DNA from: a virus
Length of the DNA: 56,707 nucleotides
Strand: one strand, 5' to 3'
IMG/VR virus record: IMGVR_UViG_3300044620_000273
Coordinates: 1 to 56,707 of that record
Below are positions 46,767 to 55,833 of this stretch, one piece after another. The translations under genes and the position numbers were made by a program. How positions within the stretch are numbered: position 1 is the stretch's first letter; each line of letters begins with the position of its first letter. The notes under the pieces were generated by a model. It did no database searches and was not told the origin of the DNA. It worked only from the letters and a program-made list of their open reading frames with translations.

Positions 46767-46939
46767 TCTGGAACCCGTGGCGTCGCGTCCGCGAGCTTCA
46801 GGTCGAGCTGGACCGCGTGCGCGCCGAGCGCACTGCGCTTGATCACGCGCTGCTGCGGTCGACGGAACGGTACGACAAGATCCGCGAGACCAACCTCCAA
46901 CTGCGCGACGCGCTGACGCTGTACCGCAAGGACGCATGA
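46763..46939 (+). CDS. Small coiled-coil protein between terminase genes
   Basis: A 58-residue protein, MIWNPWRRVRELQVELDRVR then AERTALDHALLRSTERYDKI and a basic end. It is a charged coiled coil. It overlaps both terminase subunit genes by ATGA, so it is made with them. It might assist motor assembly. The coding frame is clean and codon use matches its neighbours. Confidence 0.65.
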   Translation: MIWNPWRRVRELQVELDRVRAERTALDHALLRSTERYDKIRETNLQLRDALTLYRKDA

Positions 46940-48435
46940 CCACCGCGCCGCTTACACTCGCGGATGGTCGCGTCGTGCAGGTTGACGTAGTCGACATCCT
47001 GACTGGCGACGAGCACGTCAATACCTTCATGGAGTGGCAGACGCGCTGGAAAAGCACGGCGCGCGACAGCCAGATCCCTCCGTTCACGAAATGGAGCGAG
47101 TGCGGCTTCCTCGCCGGGCGCGGCTTCGGCAAGACGCGCGTCGGCGCAGAGTGGCTGACGCGATCCGTCTTCCTCGATCCGTCAGGCTTCGATAGCTGCG
47201 TGATCGCGCCAACCTATCAGGATATTCAGGTGACGTGCATGGAGGGCGAGAGCGGCCTGCTGTCCGTCCTGCCGCCCGAGCTGCTCGTCGAGCACAACAA
47301 GACGGGCAACTACATCCGCATGCGCAACGTGACTGGCGGCGTCAGCACGATACGCGGCTTCACGGCTGAGAAGCCCGAACGTCTTCGCGGCCCGCAGCAC
47401 TGCCGCGCATGGTGCGACGAGCTCGCCGCATGGCAGTACGATCAAGAGACGTGGGACATGATGATGATGGGCATGCGTCTCGGCCCTGCACCGCAGATAC
47501 TCTGGACGACGACGCCCAAGCCCAAGGAGTTGATCCGCAGGCTGAGCGCGCCCAAGGACCGGCGCGTCATCGTGCGCGGCTCAAGCCATGACAACCGGGC
47601 AAACCTGCCCGACGACTTCTTCTCCAACCTCGAACAGTATGAGGGCACAACGCTTGGGCGTCAGGAGATTTACGGGGAGCTGATTGATCCTGAAGAGAAC
47701 GGCGTCATCAAGCGGAGCTGGATCAACCTCTGGCCTGCCAAGCGCAGGCTGCCGAAGCTCGACTGGATCATCATGTCACTCGACACGGCCTACACCGAGA
47801 AGAGCGTCGACAAGAAGGGCGACACCGACCCGACGGCGTGCGGCGTCTGGGGCGTGTTCCAGTACAAGAACATGAGCCACGTCATCCTGCTCGACTGCTG
47901 GGAGGATCATCTCGGCCTGCCCGACCTGATGAAGCGCGTGAAGAAGGAGCGCAACGTGCGCTACGGCGACGACGACGATCAGGCGCTGATCCGCCCCATG
48001 TTCGGCAGCGCCAAGCCCATGACGTCTGGGCGCAAGCCCGACATCCTGCTGATCGAAGACAAGGGCAGCGGCATCTCGCTGCGCCAGATGTTGGAGCGCG
48101 AGGGCATCGAGGCCTACGCCTACAACCCCGGACGCGCCGACAAGCTGACGCGGCTGCACATGGTCTCGCCGATCTTCGCCCAGAACCGCGTCTGGGTGCC
48201 CGAGAGCGACAAGTTCCCCGGCAAGCCACGCAGTTGGGTCGAGCCGCTGATCTATCAGCTCTGCTCGTTCACCGGCGAACGCTCAATTAAGCACGACGAC
48301 CACGTCGATCAGACCACGCAGGCGCTGCGGCTGTGCATGGATAAACGCATGATCGACCTCACACGCAAACCGCGCGATGACTGGAAGGGTGACAGACCCG
48401 CCCCCACTGTGGTAATGAACCCCTACGCGGCGTAA
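46936..48435 (+). CDS. Terminase large subunit
   Basis: A 499-residue packaging ATPase and nuclease. Walker A GRGFGKT (61-67), adenine/strand motif APTYQD, Walker B RAWCDELAAW (Asp161-Glu162), coupling motif WTTTPKP, then the RNase H-like nuclease with LDTAYTEK (Asp283), ILLIEDKGSG (Glu374/Asp375) and HDDHVDQ (Asp455/Asp458). Length is normal. It translocates DNA into the prohead through the portal encoded next. The packaging strategy cannot be read from this window. Confidence 0.96.
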   Translation: MTTAPLTLADGRVVQVDVVDILTGDEHVNTFMEWQTRWKSTARDSQIPPFTKWSECGFLAGRGFGKTRVGAEWLTRSVFLDPSGFDSCVIAPTYQDIQVTCMEGESGLLSVLPPELLVEHNKTGNYIRMRNVTGGVSTIRGFTAEKPERLRGPQHCRAWCDELAAWQYDQETWDMMMMGMRLGPAPQILWTTTPKPKELIRRLSAPKDRRVIVRGSSHDNRANLPDDFFSNLEQYEGTTLGRQEIYGELIDPEENGVIKRSWINLWPAKRRLPKLDWIIMSLDTAYTEKSVDKKGDTDPTACGVWGVFQYKNMSHVILLDCWEDHLGLPDLMKRVKKERNVRYGDDDDQALIRPMFGSAKPMTSGRKPDILLIEDKGSGISLRQMLEREGIEAYAYNPGRADKLTRLHMVSPIFAQNRVWVPESDKFPGKPRSWVEPLIYQLCSFTGERSIKHDDHVDQTTQALRLCMDKRMIDLTRKPRDDWKGDRPAPTVVMNPYAA

Positions 48436-48447
48436 AAGGACAACCTG

Positions 48448-51015
48448 ATGCAAGACGAAGACGAACAGGAGTACGGCGAACTCATTGAGCTTGAGGGCCA
48501 AGAGCAGGACGACGTTGAGGACACCGAAGACGGCGGCGCAATCGTGCGCCTCGACGAGGAAGACCCGAAGGCAGGCGAGAGCGAGTTCTACGCCAACCTC
48601 GCCGACGGCATCATCCCCGAGCCGGAGCTGGGCCGTCTGTCGTCACGCTTCCTCGACCTGATCAGCAAGGACAAGGACGCGCGCAAGAAGCGCGACGACC
48701 AGTATGACGAAGGCCTGCGACGCACTGGTCTGGGCGACGACGCCCCCGGCGGCGCAGACTTTCAAGGCGCATCGAAGGTGGTCCACCCGATGCTGACCGA
48801 GGCCTGCATCGACTTCGCGGCGCGCGCCATGAAGGAGATCTTCCCGCCGCAGGGCCCCGCCAAGGACTTCGTGCCGGGCAAGCCCACGGACAAGAAACTC
48901 GACAAGGCGAAGCGCAAGACCAACCTGCTCAACTGGCAGATGACCGTGCAGTGCCCCGAGGTGCGTGCCGAGCTTGAACAGCTCATGACGCAGGTGCCAC
49001 TGGGCGGCGCACAGTATCTGAAGCTGGGCTGGGACGAGGCGAAGAACCGGCCTGAGTTCCTGTTCGTCGCCATCGACGACATGTACCTGCCATTTGCGGC
49101 CACCAACTTCTACACGGCCCAGCGCCGCACGCACGTCCAGTACCTGACGCAGCTCGACTATGAGAACCGCGTCAAGAACGGCATGTACCGCGACGTCGAC
49201 CTGACGCCCGCAGGCATGGAGCCTGAGATGAGCGTGGCGGCGCAGGCCAACGACAAGATCGAGGGCCGCGAGCAGACCAGCTTCAACGAAGACGGCCTGC
49301 GGATCGTCTACGAGATCTACGCCATTGCCGACGTCGAAGGCGAAGGCGCAGCGCCGTACATCATCAGCGTCGACAAGCCCTCGGGCAAGGTGCTGTCGAT
49401 CTACCGCAACTGGGACGAAGAAGACGAGCACAAGGAAGAGTTGCTCTGGTTCGTCGAGTTCCCGTTCATTCCGTGGCGCGGCGCGTATCCAATCGGCCTG
49501 CCGCACATGATCGGCGGCCTCTCCGGCGCGGCGACCGGCGCACTGCGCGCATTGCTCGACAGTGCGCACATCTCCAACAGCCAGACGATGCTCAAGCTCA
49601 AGGGCGGCACGGCAGGCGGTCAGTCTCTGTCCATCCAGCCGACGCAGACCATCGAGATCGAGGGCGGCCTGAACGTCGACGACGTGCGCAAGCTGGCGAT
49701 GCCGCTGCCGTACAACCCGCCTTCGCCCGTCCTGATGAACCTGCTCGGCTTCTTGGTCGACGCAGGCAAGGGCGTGGTCCGCACGGCCTTGGACGACGTG
49801 GCCGACGGCAACCCGAACGCGCCCGTCGGCACGACGCTCGCCAAGATCGAGCAAGGCATGGTCGTCTTCTCGTCGATCCACGCACGTCTGCACGACGCCA
49901 TGGCCCGCATGCTGCGGATCTTGCATCGCCTCAACGCGATGTACCTCGACGACGAGCGGCTGGAGCAAGAGGCAGGCGAAGAGCTTGCCACGCGCAAGGA
50001 CTTCGAGGGGCCGCTTGATGTGGTGCCCGTCTCCGATCCGAACATCTTCAGCGAGGCGCAGCGTTATGCGCAGGTGCAGGCCGTGTCGCAGCGCGCTGCC
50101 GCCCTGCCGCAGCTCTACAACATGCGTGCCGTTGAGGAGCGCCTGCTTGAGACGCTCAAGGTGCCCAACCCGAAGGAGCTTCTGGTCCCGCCGATGGAGC
50201 CCAAGGACCAGAACGCCGTCAACGAGAACGTCGCGGCGACACTGGGCCGCCCGATCACGGCCTTCCCTGATCAGGACCACATCGCACATCTCAAGACGCA
50301 CCTTGCGTACATGATGAGCCCGACCTTCGGCATGTCGCCGATGATCGCGCCCGCCTTCCTGCCCGTCATGCTGAACCACATCAAGGAGCACGTCGCTCTG
50401 TGGTACGCGGCATCCGTCTTCGACGTCTCGAACGAGGCGCTCGGCGAGGATGTGGGCGACATGATGAAGGAACTGGGCAAGGATACGGAAGGGCGCAAGG
50501 CGCTCGACCAGATGCTGGCCGAGGCTGGTGCCGCCGTTGTGCAGCGCGGTGGCGAGATCTTCAGCGATCTGCCGCAGGTTGTGCAGCAGGCGCAGCAGGT
50601 CATGCAGCAGTTCGCACCGCAGCCGATGCAAGATCCGCGCCTCGCCCTTGAGACGCAGAAGCTTCAGGCCGAGACGCAGCGCGATCAGATGCGCATGCAG
50701 CAGGATGCGCAGCAGGCGCAGCTTGAGGCGCAGATCGACCAGCAGCGGATGCAGCTTGAGCAGCAGAAGATGCAGGTCAATGCGCAGCAAGACCAGCAGG
50801 ACAACCAAATCGACATGGCCGAGCTTCAGCTCCGCATGCAGATCGAGCAGCAACAGCAGCAGGCTGAAGATGCACGTAAGGCGGCTGAGCTTCAGGCTCG
50901 CATGACGATGAACTCGCAGGACAATCAGACGGCCATGCAACTCGCGGCTGCCGAGATTGCGTCTGGTGAAAAAATCGCGGTGTCGACAGGCACTGGGATC
51001 AACCCCAACCCGTGA
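48448..51015 (+). CDS. Portal protein (P22-like) with Gln-rich coiled-coil tail
   Basis: An 855-residue ring protein forming the DNA entry vertex. Acidic N-terminus (1-60), then portal core features: ASKVVHPMLTEACIDFAARAMKE, YLKLGWDEAKNRPEFLFVAIDDMYLP, HMIGGLSGAATGALRALLDSAHISNSQTMLKLKGG, and VADGNPNAPVGTTLAKIEQGMVVFSSIHARLHDAM. Residues about 700-830 are a long Gln/Met-rich coiled coil like the barrel extension of P22 portal. It is longer than P22's 725 residues. SD AAAGGACAAC precedes ATG 48448. Confidence 0.92.
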   Translation: MQDEDEQEYGELIELEGQEQDDVEDTEDGGAIVRLDEEDPKAGESEFYANLADGIIPEPELGRLSSRFLDLISKDKDARKKRDDQYDEGLRRTGLGDDAPGGADFQGASKVVHPMLTEACIDFAARAMKEIFPPQGPAKDFVPGKPTDKKLDKAKRKTNLLNWQMTVQCPEVRAELEQLMTQVPLGGAQYLKLGWDEAKNRPEFLFVAIDDMYLPFAATNFYTAQRRTHVQYLTQLDYENRVKNGMYRDVDLTPAGMEPEMSVAAQANDKIEGREQTSFNEDGLRIVYEIYAIADVEGEGAAPYIISVDKPSGKVLSIYRNWDEEDEHKEELLWFVEFPFIPWRGAYPIGLPHMIGGLSGAATGALRALLDSAHISNSQTMLKLKGGTAGGQSLSIQPTQTIEIEGGLNVDDVRKLAMPLPYNPPSPVLMNLLGFLVDAGKGVVRTALDDVADGNPNAPVGTTLAKIEQGMVVFSSIHARLHDAMARMLRILHRLNAMYLDDERLEQEAGEELATRKDFEGPLDVVPVSDPNIFSEAQRYAQVQAVSQRAAALPQLYNMRAVEERLLETLKVPNPKELLVPPMEPKDQNAVNENVAATLGRPITAFPDQDHIAHLKTHLAYMMSPTFGMSPMIAPAFLPVMLNHIKEHVALWYAASVFDVSNEALGEDVGDMMKELGKDTEGRKALDQMLAEAGAAVVQRGGEIFSDLPQVVQQAQQVMQQFAPQPMQDPRLALETQKLQAETQRDQMRMQQDAQQAQLEAQIDQQRMQLEQQKMQVNAQQDQQDNQIDMAELQLRMQIEQQQQQAEDARKAAELQARMTMNSQDNQTAMQLAAAEIASGEKIAVSTGTGINPNP

Positions 51016-51026
51016 AGGATGGAACC

Positions 51027-51167
51027 ATGAAGAAGAACGACGCGGCGCTGAGCAAGGGCAAGCACACTGGCCCAATCAACGCAGAAAACACAAACATGCA
51101 CAAGCTCATGAAGATGGGCATGCACCCGAAAACCGAAGTGTCGGGCGGTAAGAAGACCCCCGCATGA
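51027..51167 (+). CDS. 46-residue basic head-region protein
   Basis: ATG 51027 with AAGGATGGAACC upstream. The product is MKKNDAALSKGKHTGPINAE, NTNMHKLMKMGMHPKTEVSG, GKKTPA: basic and Met/His-rich. ATGA overlap with the next gene. Small basic proteins at this spot are common in related phages; function unknown. Confidence 0.6.
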   Translation: MKKNDAALSKGKHTGPINAENTNMHKLMKMGMHPKTEVSGGKKTPA

Positions 51168-51358
51168 GGATAGAGACCTTGCTTCAACGCATCGAGGCAG
51201 AGCAAACTAAGTTTGCTAACGATGCGTTGTCGCAACCTGCCGGGCGCGACTTGTTCGCGTATGGGCAGGCCGTTGGCATGCACGCGGGTCTTGAACATGC
51301 CAAGCGTATCCTGATCGACCTTGTGGCCGAGAAGGAGCGCAAAGACTTCAACCTCTAA
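51164..51358 (+). CDS. Small helical head-region protein
   Basis: A 64-residue helical protein (MRIETLLQRIEAEQTKFAND, ALSQPAGRDLFAYGQAVGMH, AGLEHAKRILIDLVAEKERK). The FAYGQxxGxxAGLExAxxILxD pattern recurs in phage small proteins near portals. Function unknown. Confidence 0.65.
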   Translation: MRIETLLQRIEAEQTKFANDALSQPAGRDLFAYGQAVGMHAGLEHAKRILIDLVAEKERKDFNL

Positions 51359-51377
51359 CCCTGCGAAAGGAGCACAC

Positions 51378-51806
51378 ATGCAGGAACTCGGTAACAAGGT
51401 TGACTTTGGGTATGCGAGCACGGACGAGGCGTTTCCCGCCTGTGATCCGGGCATCACACCCTTTGGCAGCCGTGTCCTGTGTCAAATCAGGACACCGAAA
51501 CAGAAAACCAAGGGCGGGATCATCCTGACCTCGGAAACACGCGAGACAGACGCGTGGAACACTCAGATCGCGAAGGTGATCGGGGTGGGCGAACTTGCGT
51601 TTCGCAACCGCACAACAGGCGAGCCATGGCCCGAGGGCTCATGGTGCCAGACCGGAGACTTTGTCCGGGTGCCTAAGTACGGCGGCGACCGCTGGACTGT
51701 CAAAACCGCAGACGGCCAAGACGAAGCTCTTGTCGTCATTTTCAACGACCTTGATCTGATAGGCAAAGTGACGGGCGATCCGCTCGCCATGAAGGCTTTC
51801 ATATGA
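51378..51806 (+). CDS. GroES-like co-chaperonin
   Basis: A 142-residue protein; ATG 51378 has AAAGGAG upstream. PFGSRVLCQIRTPKQKTKGGIILTSETRE is the Cpn10 start with the mobile-loop region, followed by AKVIGVGELAFRN, CQTGDFVRVPKYGGDRW and ALVVIFNDLDLIGKV. Phage co-chaperonins such as T4 gp31 work with host GroEL to fold the major capsid protein. Its place between portal and scaffold fits that job. The extra C-terminal segment DPLAMKAFI is not part of bacterial GroES. Confidence 0.85.
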   Translation: MQELGNKVDFGYASTDEAFPACDPGITPFGSRVLCQIRTPKQKTKGGIILTSETRETDAWNTQIAKVIGVGELAFRNRTTGEPWPEGSWCQTGDFVRVPKYGGDRWTVKTADGQDEALVVIFNDLDLIGKVTGDPLAMKAFI

Positions 51807-51834
51807 TCAATAAGGCTACAATAGGGAGCTGGTT

Positions 51835-52767
51835 ATGAGTGACCGAAACAACCTAAGTGAACAAGATGAAGACGACTTGATCCCCGTCGAAACGCCCCCC
51901 GAGGAAGAGACCAAGGCTGAAGAGCCCGAGGTCGAAGAGGACGAGGACGATGACGACGACGAGGAAGATGCGCGTCTAGCCGAAAGCGACGACGATCACG
52001 ACGAAGAGGTGTCCAAGAACCAGAAGCGCCGTCAGAAGCGGCGTGAGGTGCAAAAGCGGGCCAAGGAAGCCGCCCAGCGCGAGCTGGAAACGCTTCGCCA
52101 ACTGAACGCGGATCTCATCCGCCGCGTGTCTGCCATCGAGACGCACACGGCCAACAGCAATGCTCAGACCCTTGAGCAGAAGCTGGCGCAGGCCGTTGCC
52201 GAAGTGCAGCAGGCTGAGCATGTAATCGCCAAGGCGACTGAGCAGGGCAACGGTGACGATGTCGTCGCAGCCATGCGCATCCGCGATCAGGCGATCTACG
52301 AAGCCCAGCGGCTGAACGCTGCCAAGCAAGAGTTCGAGCAGACGCGTCAGCAAGCGGCCCAGCCGCAGGCTAACCCGACTGTCGTCAACTTTGCGAAACA
52401 GTGGATGGACGCCAACCCGTGGTACGACCCACAGGGCGGTGACCGTGACAGCGCACTGACCAAGGGCATCGACAACGAGCTGGCGCGTGAGGGTTACAAC
52501 CCCGCATCGCGCGAGTATTGGGAAGAGCTTACGGCCCGTGTCTCCGAGGCAATCGGCGGCAATGACGAGCCCAAAGCGAAGCCACGCCGCAAGGCCCCAC
52601 CGACTGGCGGAACACGCGAACACGCACCCGTTTCGACTAAGAAAGAAATATACGTGACACCCGACCGTAAACAGGCTATGATTGAAGCCGGAGTATGGGA
52701 TGACCCTGTGCTTCGCCAACGCTATCTGAAAGCGTATCAGGCCTATGACACTGGTTCGGCTCGCTAA
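51835..52767 (+). CDS. Scaffolding protein
   Basis: A 310-residue protein just upstream of the capsid genes. Extremely acidic N-terminus (residues about 8-60: EDEDDDDDEEDARLAESDDD), basic KNQKRRQKRREVQKRAKEAAQRELE, a long coiled coil to about 185, then QWMDANPWYDPQGGDRDSALTK and a basic C-terminus ending near KAYQAYDTGSAR. The layout matches phage scaffolds that bind capsid through a charged C-terminus and leave the prohead. Confidence 0.82.
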   Translation: MSDRNNLSEQDEDDLIPVETPPEEETKAEEPEVEEDEDDDDDEEDARLAESDDDHDEEVSKNQKRRQKRREVQKRAKEAAQRELETLRQLNADLIRRVSAIETHTANSNAQTLEQKLAQAVAEVQQAEHVIAKATEQGNGDDVVAAMRIRDQAIYEAQRLNAAKQEFEQTRQQAAQPQANPTVVNFAKQWMDANPWYDPQGGDRDSALTKGIDNELAREGYNPASREYWEELTARVSEAIGGNDEPKAKPRRKAPPTGGTREHAPVSTKKEIYVTPDRKQAMIEAGVWDDPVLRQRYLKAYQAYDTGSAR

Positions 52768-52784
52768 AAAAGGAGTGAGACAAC

Positions 52785-53336
52785 ATGACGAATAGTACTG
52801 AAGATGATCGTTTGAAGAAGCCGGAATTTGACGTTGTAGGTCGGCGCGAAACTCGCCGGTCTCAGGACCGGCAGGTCACTGAGAACCGCGAAGTGAGCGA
52901 AGATGACCGGCTCGAAATGTTCCGTAACCAACTTTTCAATGACGCACTTCCTGATCTGCCGGACGTCCCGGGCTATCATATGTGCTGGCTAACCACGCAA
53001 AATCCGCGTGATCCTATCCACCGTCGCATCCAACTCGGCTACGAGCCAGTGCGACCGGATGAGATACCGGGGATGGAATATGCTTCAATCAAGACTGGCG
53101 AATGGGCTGGTTTTATTGGGGTCAATGAGATGCTCGCGTTTAAGCTGCCCACCAGCCTGTACAACAGGTTCATGCAGGAAGCTCACCACGATGCACCTCT
53201 TCGCGAGGAAGATAAGCTTGCCGAGGTTGCGGATGCTATCCGTGAACAGGCTGAGCGAGCCGGTAGCACAATGTACGAGGGCGACGGATTGTCGGAGATG
53301 CGTGATTTCAACCCTCGGGCACCGCAGGTGTGGTGA
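52785..53336 (+). CDS. Conserved head-region protein
   Basis: A 183-residue protein between scaffold and capsid genes. Basic N-terminus (RRETRRSQDRQVTENREVSE), then DALPDLPDVPGYHMCWLTTQNPRDPIHRRIQLGYEPVRPDEIPGMEY, a signature of proteins found at this place in many uncultured podophages. No enzymatic motif. Strong AGGAG start. Likely head assembly or a minor capsid component. Confidence 0.7.
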   Translation: MTNSTEDDRLKKPEFDVVGRRETRRSQDRQVTENREVSEDDRLEMFRNQLFNDALPDLPDVPGYHMCWLTTQNPRDPIHRRIQLGYEPVRPDEIPGMEYASIKTGEWAGFIGVNEMLAFKLPTSLYNRFMQEAHHDAPLREEDKLAEVADAIREQAERAGSTMYEGDGLSEMRDFNPRAPQVW

Positions 53337-53371
53337 CCGAGTAACCGCAACTAACTACGAGGTATAAGACT

Positions 53372-53938
53372 ATGTCTTCGGTATCCCAACCGTTCGGCCT
53401 ACGTCCCGTCTACTCGCCAAGCGGTGTGGTTCGCCCCACCGCCTACTCGATCCTTACGGGCTACGCAGCGAACATTTTACAGAACCAGCCGGTCAAGATC
53501 GTTACGTCTTCGACTGGCGAAGGTACCATTGCTGCGGCAGCCATCGGCGACCGTTTCATCGGCACCTTCCAAGGCGTTGAGTTCACGGACACAGACGGTC
53601 GCCGTCGCGTATCCAACAAGTGGACTGCATCGCAAGCAGGCACCGACATCGTTGCCTACGTCACGCTTGACCCGACAATCGTTTACGAAATCCAGAGCAA
53701 CGCTGCTTTGGTCGTAGCCGACATCGGTAAGCAGTACGACTTCACCACCGTTGGTACTGGTTCGACTGTTGTCGGTATCAGCCAGATGATGCTTGACGTC
53801 GCTTCTGCTGCTGCAAACGCGTCGTTCCGCCTGATCGGGATCACTCCCGGCCCCGACAACAACTGGGGTGACACTTACGTCATCGCTCAGGTCCAAATCA
53901 GCGAACATCAGAACGTCGCTGACGTGGCCGCATACTAA
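53372..53938 (+). CDS. Head structural/decoration protein candidate
   Basis: A 188-residue protein, FGLRPVYSPSGVVRPTAYSI, AAAAIGDRFIGTFQGVEFTDTDGRRRVSNKW, TLDPTIVYEIQSNAALV and DNNWGDTYVIAQVQISEHQNVA. This beta-rich family is common next to capsid genes in uncultured phages and is probably a capsid decoration or vertex protein. GAGG precedes the ATG. Confidence 0.72.
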   Translation: MSSVSQPFGLRPVYSPSGVVRPTAYSILTGYAANILQNQPVKIVTSSTGEGTIAAAAIGDRFIGTFQGVEFTDTDGRRRVSNKWTASQAGTDIVAYVTLDPTIVYEIQSNAALVVADIGKQYDFTTVGTGSTVVGISQMMLDVASAAANASFRLIGITPGPDNNWGDTYVIAQVQISEHQNVADVAAY

Positions 53939-53951
53939 GGAGGGCTGAACT

Positions 53952-54866
53952 ATGGCTACCCCAATGCGGAGTACAGACTTCCGCTCAATCGTTGAGCCGA
54001 TCCTGAACGAAGAGTTCAACGGCATCTATGACCAACGCGCTGACGAATGGTCGCAGGTTTTCAAAGAGTTCAAGGGCATCCCTCGGAACTACCATGAAGA
54101 GCCTGTACTGTTCGGCTTCGGTGCTGCACCAGAACTGCCCGACGGCATGCCGGTCACCTATCAATCAGGCGGCGTGCTGTTCATTCAGCGTTACGTCTAC
54201 AAGGTCTACGGTCTGGCATTCGCCCTGACCAAGGTTCTTGTTGAAGATGGTGATCACATCCGTATCGGCCAGACCTATGCACGTCACCTTGCACAGTCGC
54301 TGATCGAGACCAAGGAAACGCTTGGTGCCAACATCCTGAACCGCGCCTTCAACGGCGCGTACACGGGTGGTGACGGCAAGTCGCTCGTTGCAACCGATCA
54401 CCCGATTGCACAGGGCACGTTCTCGAACCAGCTCTCGACCGCTGCAAACCTCTCGCAGACGTCGCTTGAGCAGCTCCTCATCCAGATCCGCAACGCTGTT
54501 GACAACAACGGCAAGCGTATCCGTTTGACACCTAAGAAGATCGTTTCCGGTCCTTCCAACGTGTTCCAAGCTGAGGTTCTGCTGAAGTCCGCACTGCGTG
54601 CAGGCACCGCAAACAACGACGTGAACCCTGTGAAGAGCATGGGTCTCCTCGATGACGGTCAAGCTAACCTTTCACGTATCACCTCGACCACCGCATGGTG
54701 GGTGCAGACTGATGCGCCAGAAGGCCTCAAGCTCGCGATGCGTCGCGGCCTTGAGAAGTCGATGGAAGGTGACTTCGAGACCGACAGCATGCGGTACAAA
54801 GCCACCGAGCGTTATGCGTTCGGCTGGACCGACCCTCGCGGCGTGTACGGTACTCCGGGCATCTAA
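53952..54866 (+). CDS. Major capsid protein
   Basis: A 304-residue shell protein, HK97-fold type inferred. MATPMRSTDFRSIVEPILNE, RADEWSQVFKEFKGIPRNYHEEP, YVYKVYGLAFALTKVLVEDGD, ARHLAQSLIETKETLGANILNRAFNG, SLVATDHPIAQGTFSNQL, and the C-terminal RYAFGWTDPRGVYGTPG are characteristic of the capsid family found after scaffold in related podophages. A strong hairpin follows the stop, consistent with separate high expression. SD GGAGGG upstream. Confidence 0.87.
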   Translation: MATPMRSTDFRSIVEPILNEEFNGIYDQRADEWSQVFKEFKGIPRNYHEEPVLFGFGAAPELPDGMPVTYQSGGVLFIQRYVYKVYGLAFALTKVLVEDGDHIRIGQTYARHLAQSLIETKETLGANILNRAFNGAYTGGDGKSLVATDHPIAQGTFSNQLSTAANLSQTSLEQLLIQIRNAVDNNGKRIRLTPKKIVSGPSNVFQAEVLLKSALRAGTANNDVNPVKSMGLLDDGQANLSRITSTTAWWVQTDAPEGLKLAMRRGLEKSMEGDFETDSMRYKATERYAFGWTDPRGVYGTPGI

Positions 54867-54873
54867 CCGGGTT

Positions 54874-54891
54874 GGGGAGCTTCGGCTCCCC
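54874..54891 (+). terminator. UUCG-loop hairpin after the capsid gene
   Basis: GGGGAGC (54874-54880), TTCG loop, GCTCCCC (54885-54891), followed by a pyrimidine run CTCCCTCTTCTT. The C(UUCG)G cap makes this extremely stable. It may terminate part of the transcripts or protect the capsid mRNA 3' end, reducing expression downstream. Confidence 0.8.
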
Positions 54892-54916
54892 CTCCCTCTT
54901 CTTAAGGAGAAACCAG

Positions 54917-55360
54917 ATGTCACAGACTACTTGGAGCGGACCACTCGCCTCTGGCGACCGCAACGCAGGCGAAAGTGGCGGACCGAACATCGGCCTCGCC
55001 TATCTCAGCCAAACCGCGCTGATCAACTTCGACGCCACGTTGGTACAAAACGCGACGTTCAACATCCCTGCGTCTTCGCAGATTGTTGACTTCTACGTTG
55101 ACGTGCTGACGGCTTACGACAGCGCATCGTCCGCAACGCTCTCGGCTGGTACCGCTTCTGGCGGCACTCAGTATCTGAGCGGCGTGAGCGTTAAGACGGC
55201 AGCTCGCCGTTCGAACGCGTTCAGTGCTGCGCAGCTTGCTGCGATGGACGACGTTGGCTCGAACCGCACGGTTGTCGCAACTGTAACTTCAGTCGGTCAG
55301 CCGACTGCTGGTCAAGTTCGCGTCACCATGCTGTACGTGCAAACAACGGCTGATGACTAA
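54917..55360 (+). CDS. Head/tail structural protein
   Basis: A 147-residue beta-rich protein; ATG 54917 has TAAGGAG upstream. It has GPLASGDRNAGESGGPNIGL, TALINFDATLVQNATFNIPASSQIVDFYVDVLTAYD, and GQPTAGQVRVTMLYVQTTAD. The family is frequent just after capsid genes in uncultured podophages and is likely a head fibre, decoration or vertex protein. Hairpins flank it on both sides, so it forms its own expression unit. Confidence 0.72.
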   Translation: MSQTTWSGPLASGDRNAGESGGPNIGLAYLSQTALINFDATLVQNATFNIPASSQIVDFYVDVLTAYDSASSATLSAGTASGGTQYLSGVSVKTAARRSNAFSAAQLAAMDDVGSNRTVVATVTSVGQPTAGQVRVTMLYVQTTADD

Positions 55361-55375
55361 GCATTAGTCTTATGC

Positions 55376-55405
55376 TATAAGAGGGGGTCGCCTTCGGGTG
55401 GCCCC
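55376..55405 (+). terminator. TATAAG box and UUCG-loop hairpin
   Basis: GGGGTCGCC (55384-55392), TTCG loop and GGTGGCCCC (55397-55405) form a 9-bp stem with two G-U pairs. TATAAG (55376-55381) lies directly before it and equals the -10-like box at 867, but no good -35 stands 17 bases upstream. No T-run follows. Probably an mRNA-stabilising or processing hairpin. Confidence 0.6.
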
Positions 55406-55425
55406 TGATTATCAAGGAACATAAA

Positions 55426-55833
55426 ATGGCAGATGCAGTAGCAACACAGATTTTATTTGATGGCGAACGCAAAGCCATTATGAAGTTCACCAACATTTCC
55501 GACGGCACCGGCGAGAGCAAGGTGACCAAGGTCGATGTATCGGCCCTAAGCCCCAGCTCCTTCGACAAGGCTTGCGACGGCGTGACGATCACCAAGATCC
55601 ACGCCATGACGCACGGCATGGAAGTCGACATGTACTGGGACGCGACTACGGACGTGTTTATCACTTCGGTCCCGCAACAGCAGATGTATTCGATGGACCT
55701 GACCCAGTTCGGCGGTCTGTGGAACAACGCAGGCGCAGGCAAGAACGGCGACGTTTTGTTCTCAACCCGCGACGCCAGCACAGGCGACACGTACATGATC
55801 ATCCTTGAGATGGTTAAGTCCTACGCAGACTAA
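55426..55833 (+). CDS. Structural protein near the end of the head operon
   Basis: A 135-residue protein with LFDGERKAIMKFTNISDGTG, TKVDVSALSPSSFDKACDGVTITKIHAMTHGMEVDMYWDATTDV and GKNGDVLFSTRDASTGDTYMIILE. This beta-rich family is very common in phage head/tail junction regions. Likely a head completion or decoration protein. AAGGAACATAAA precedes the ATG; TAATG overlap with the next gene. Confidence 0.75.
   Translation: MADAVATQILFDGERKAIMKFTNISDGTGESKVTKVDVSALSPSSFDKACDGVTITKIHAMTHGMEVDMYWDATTDVFITSVPQQQMYSMDLTQFGGLWNNAGAGKNGDVLFSTRDASTGDTYMIILEMVKSYAD

Noticed and set aside
48643-51075. 810-codon open frame antisense to the portal gene
   Set aside because: High-GC codon bias of the portal gene creates long antisense frames. 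The antisense product is rich in Leu/Arg/His/Val runs, has no recognisable domain and no ribosome-binding site.
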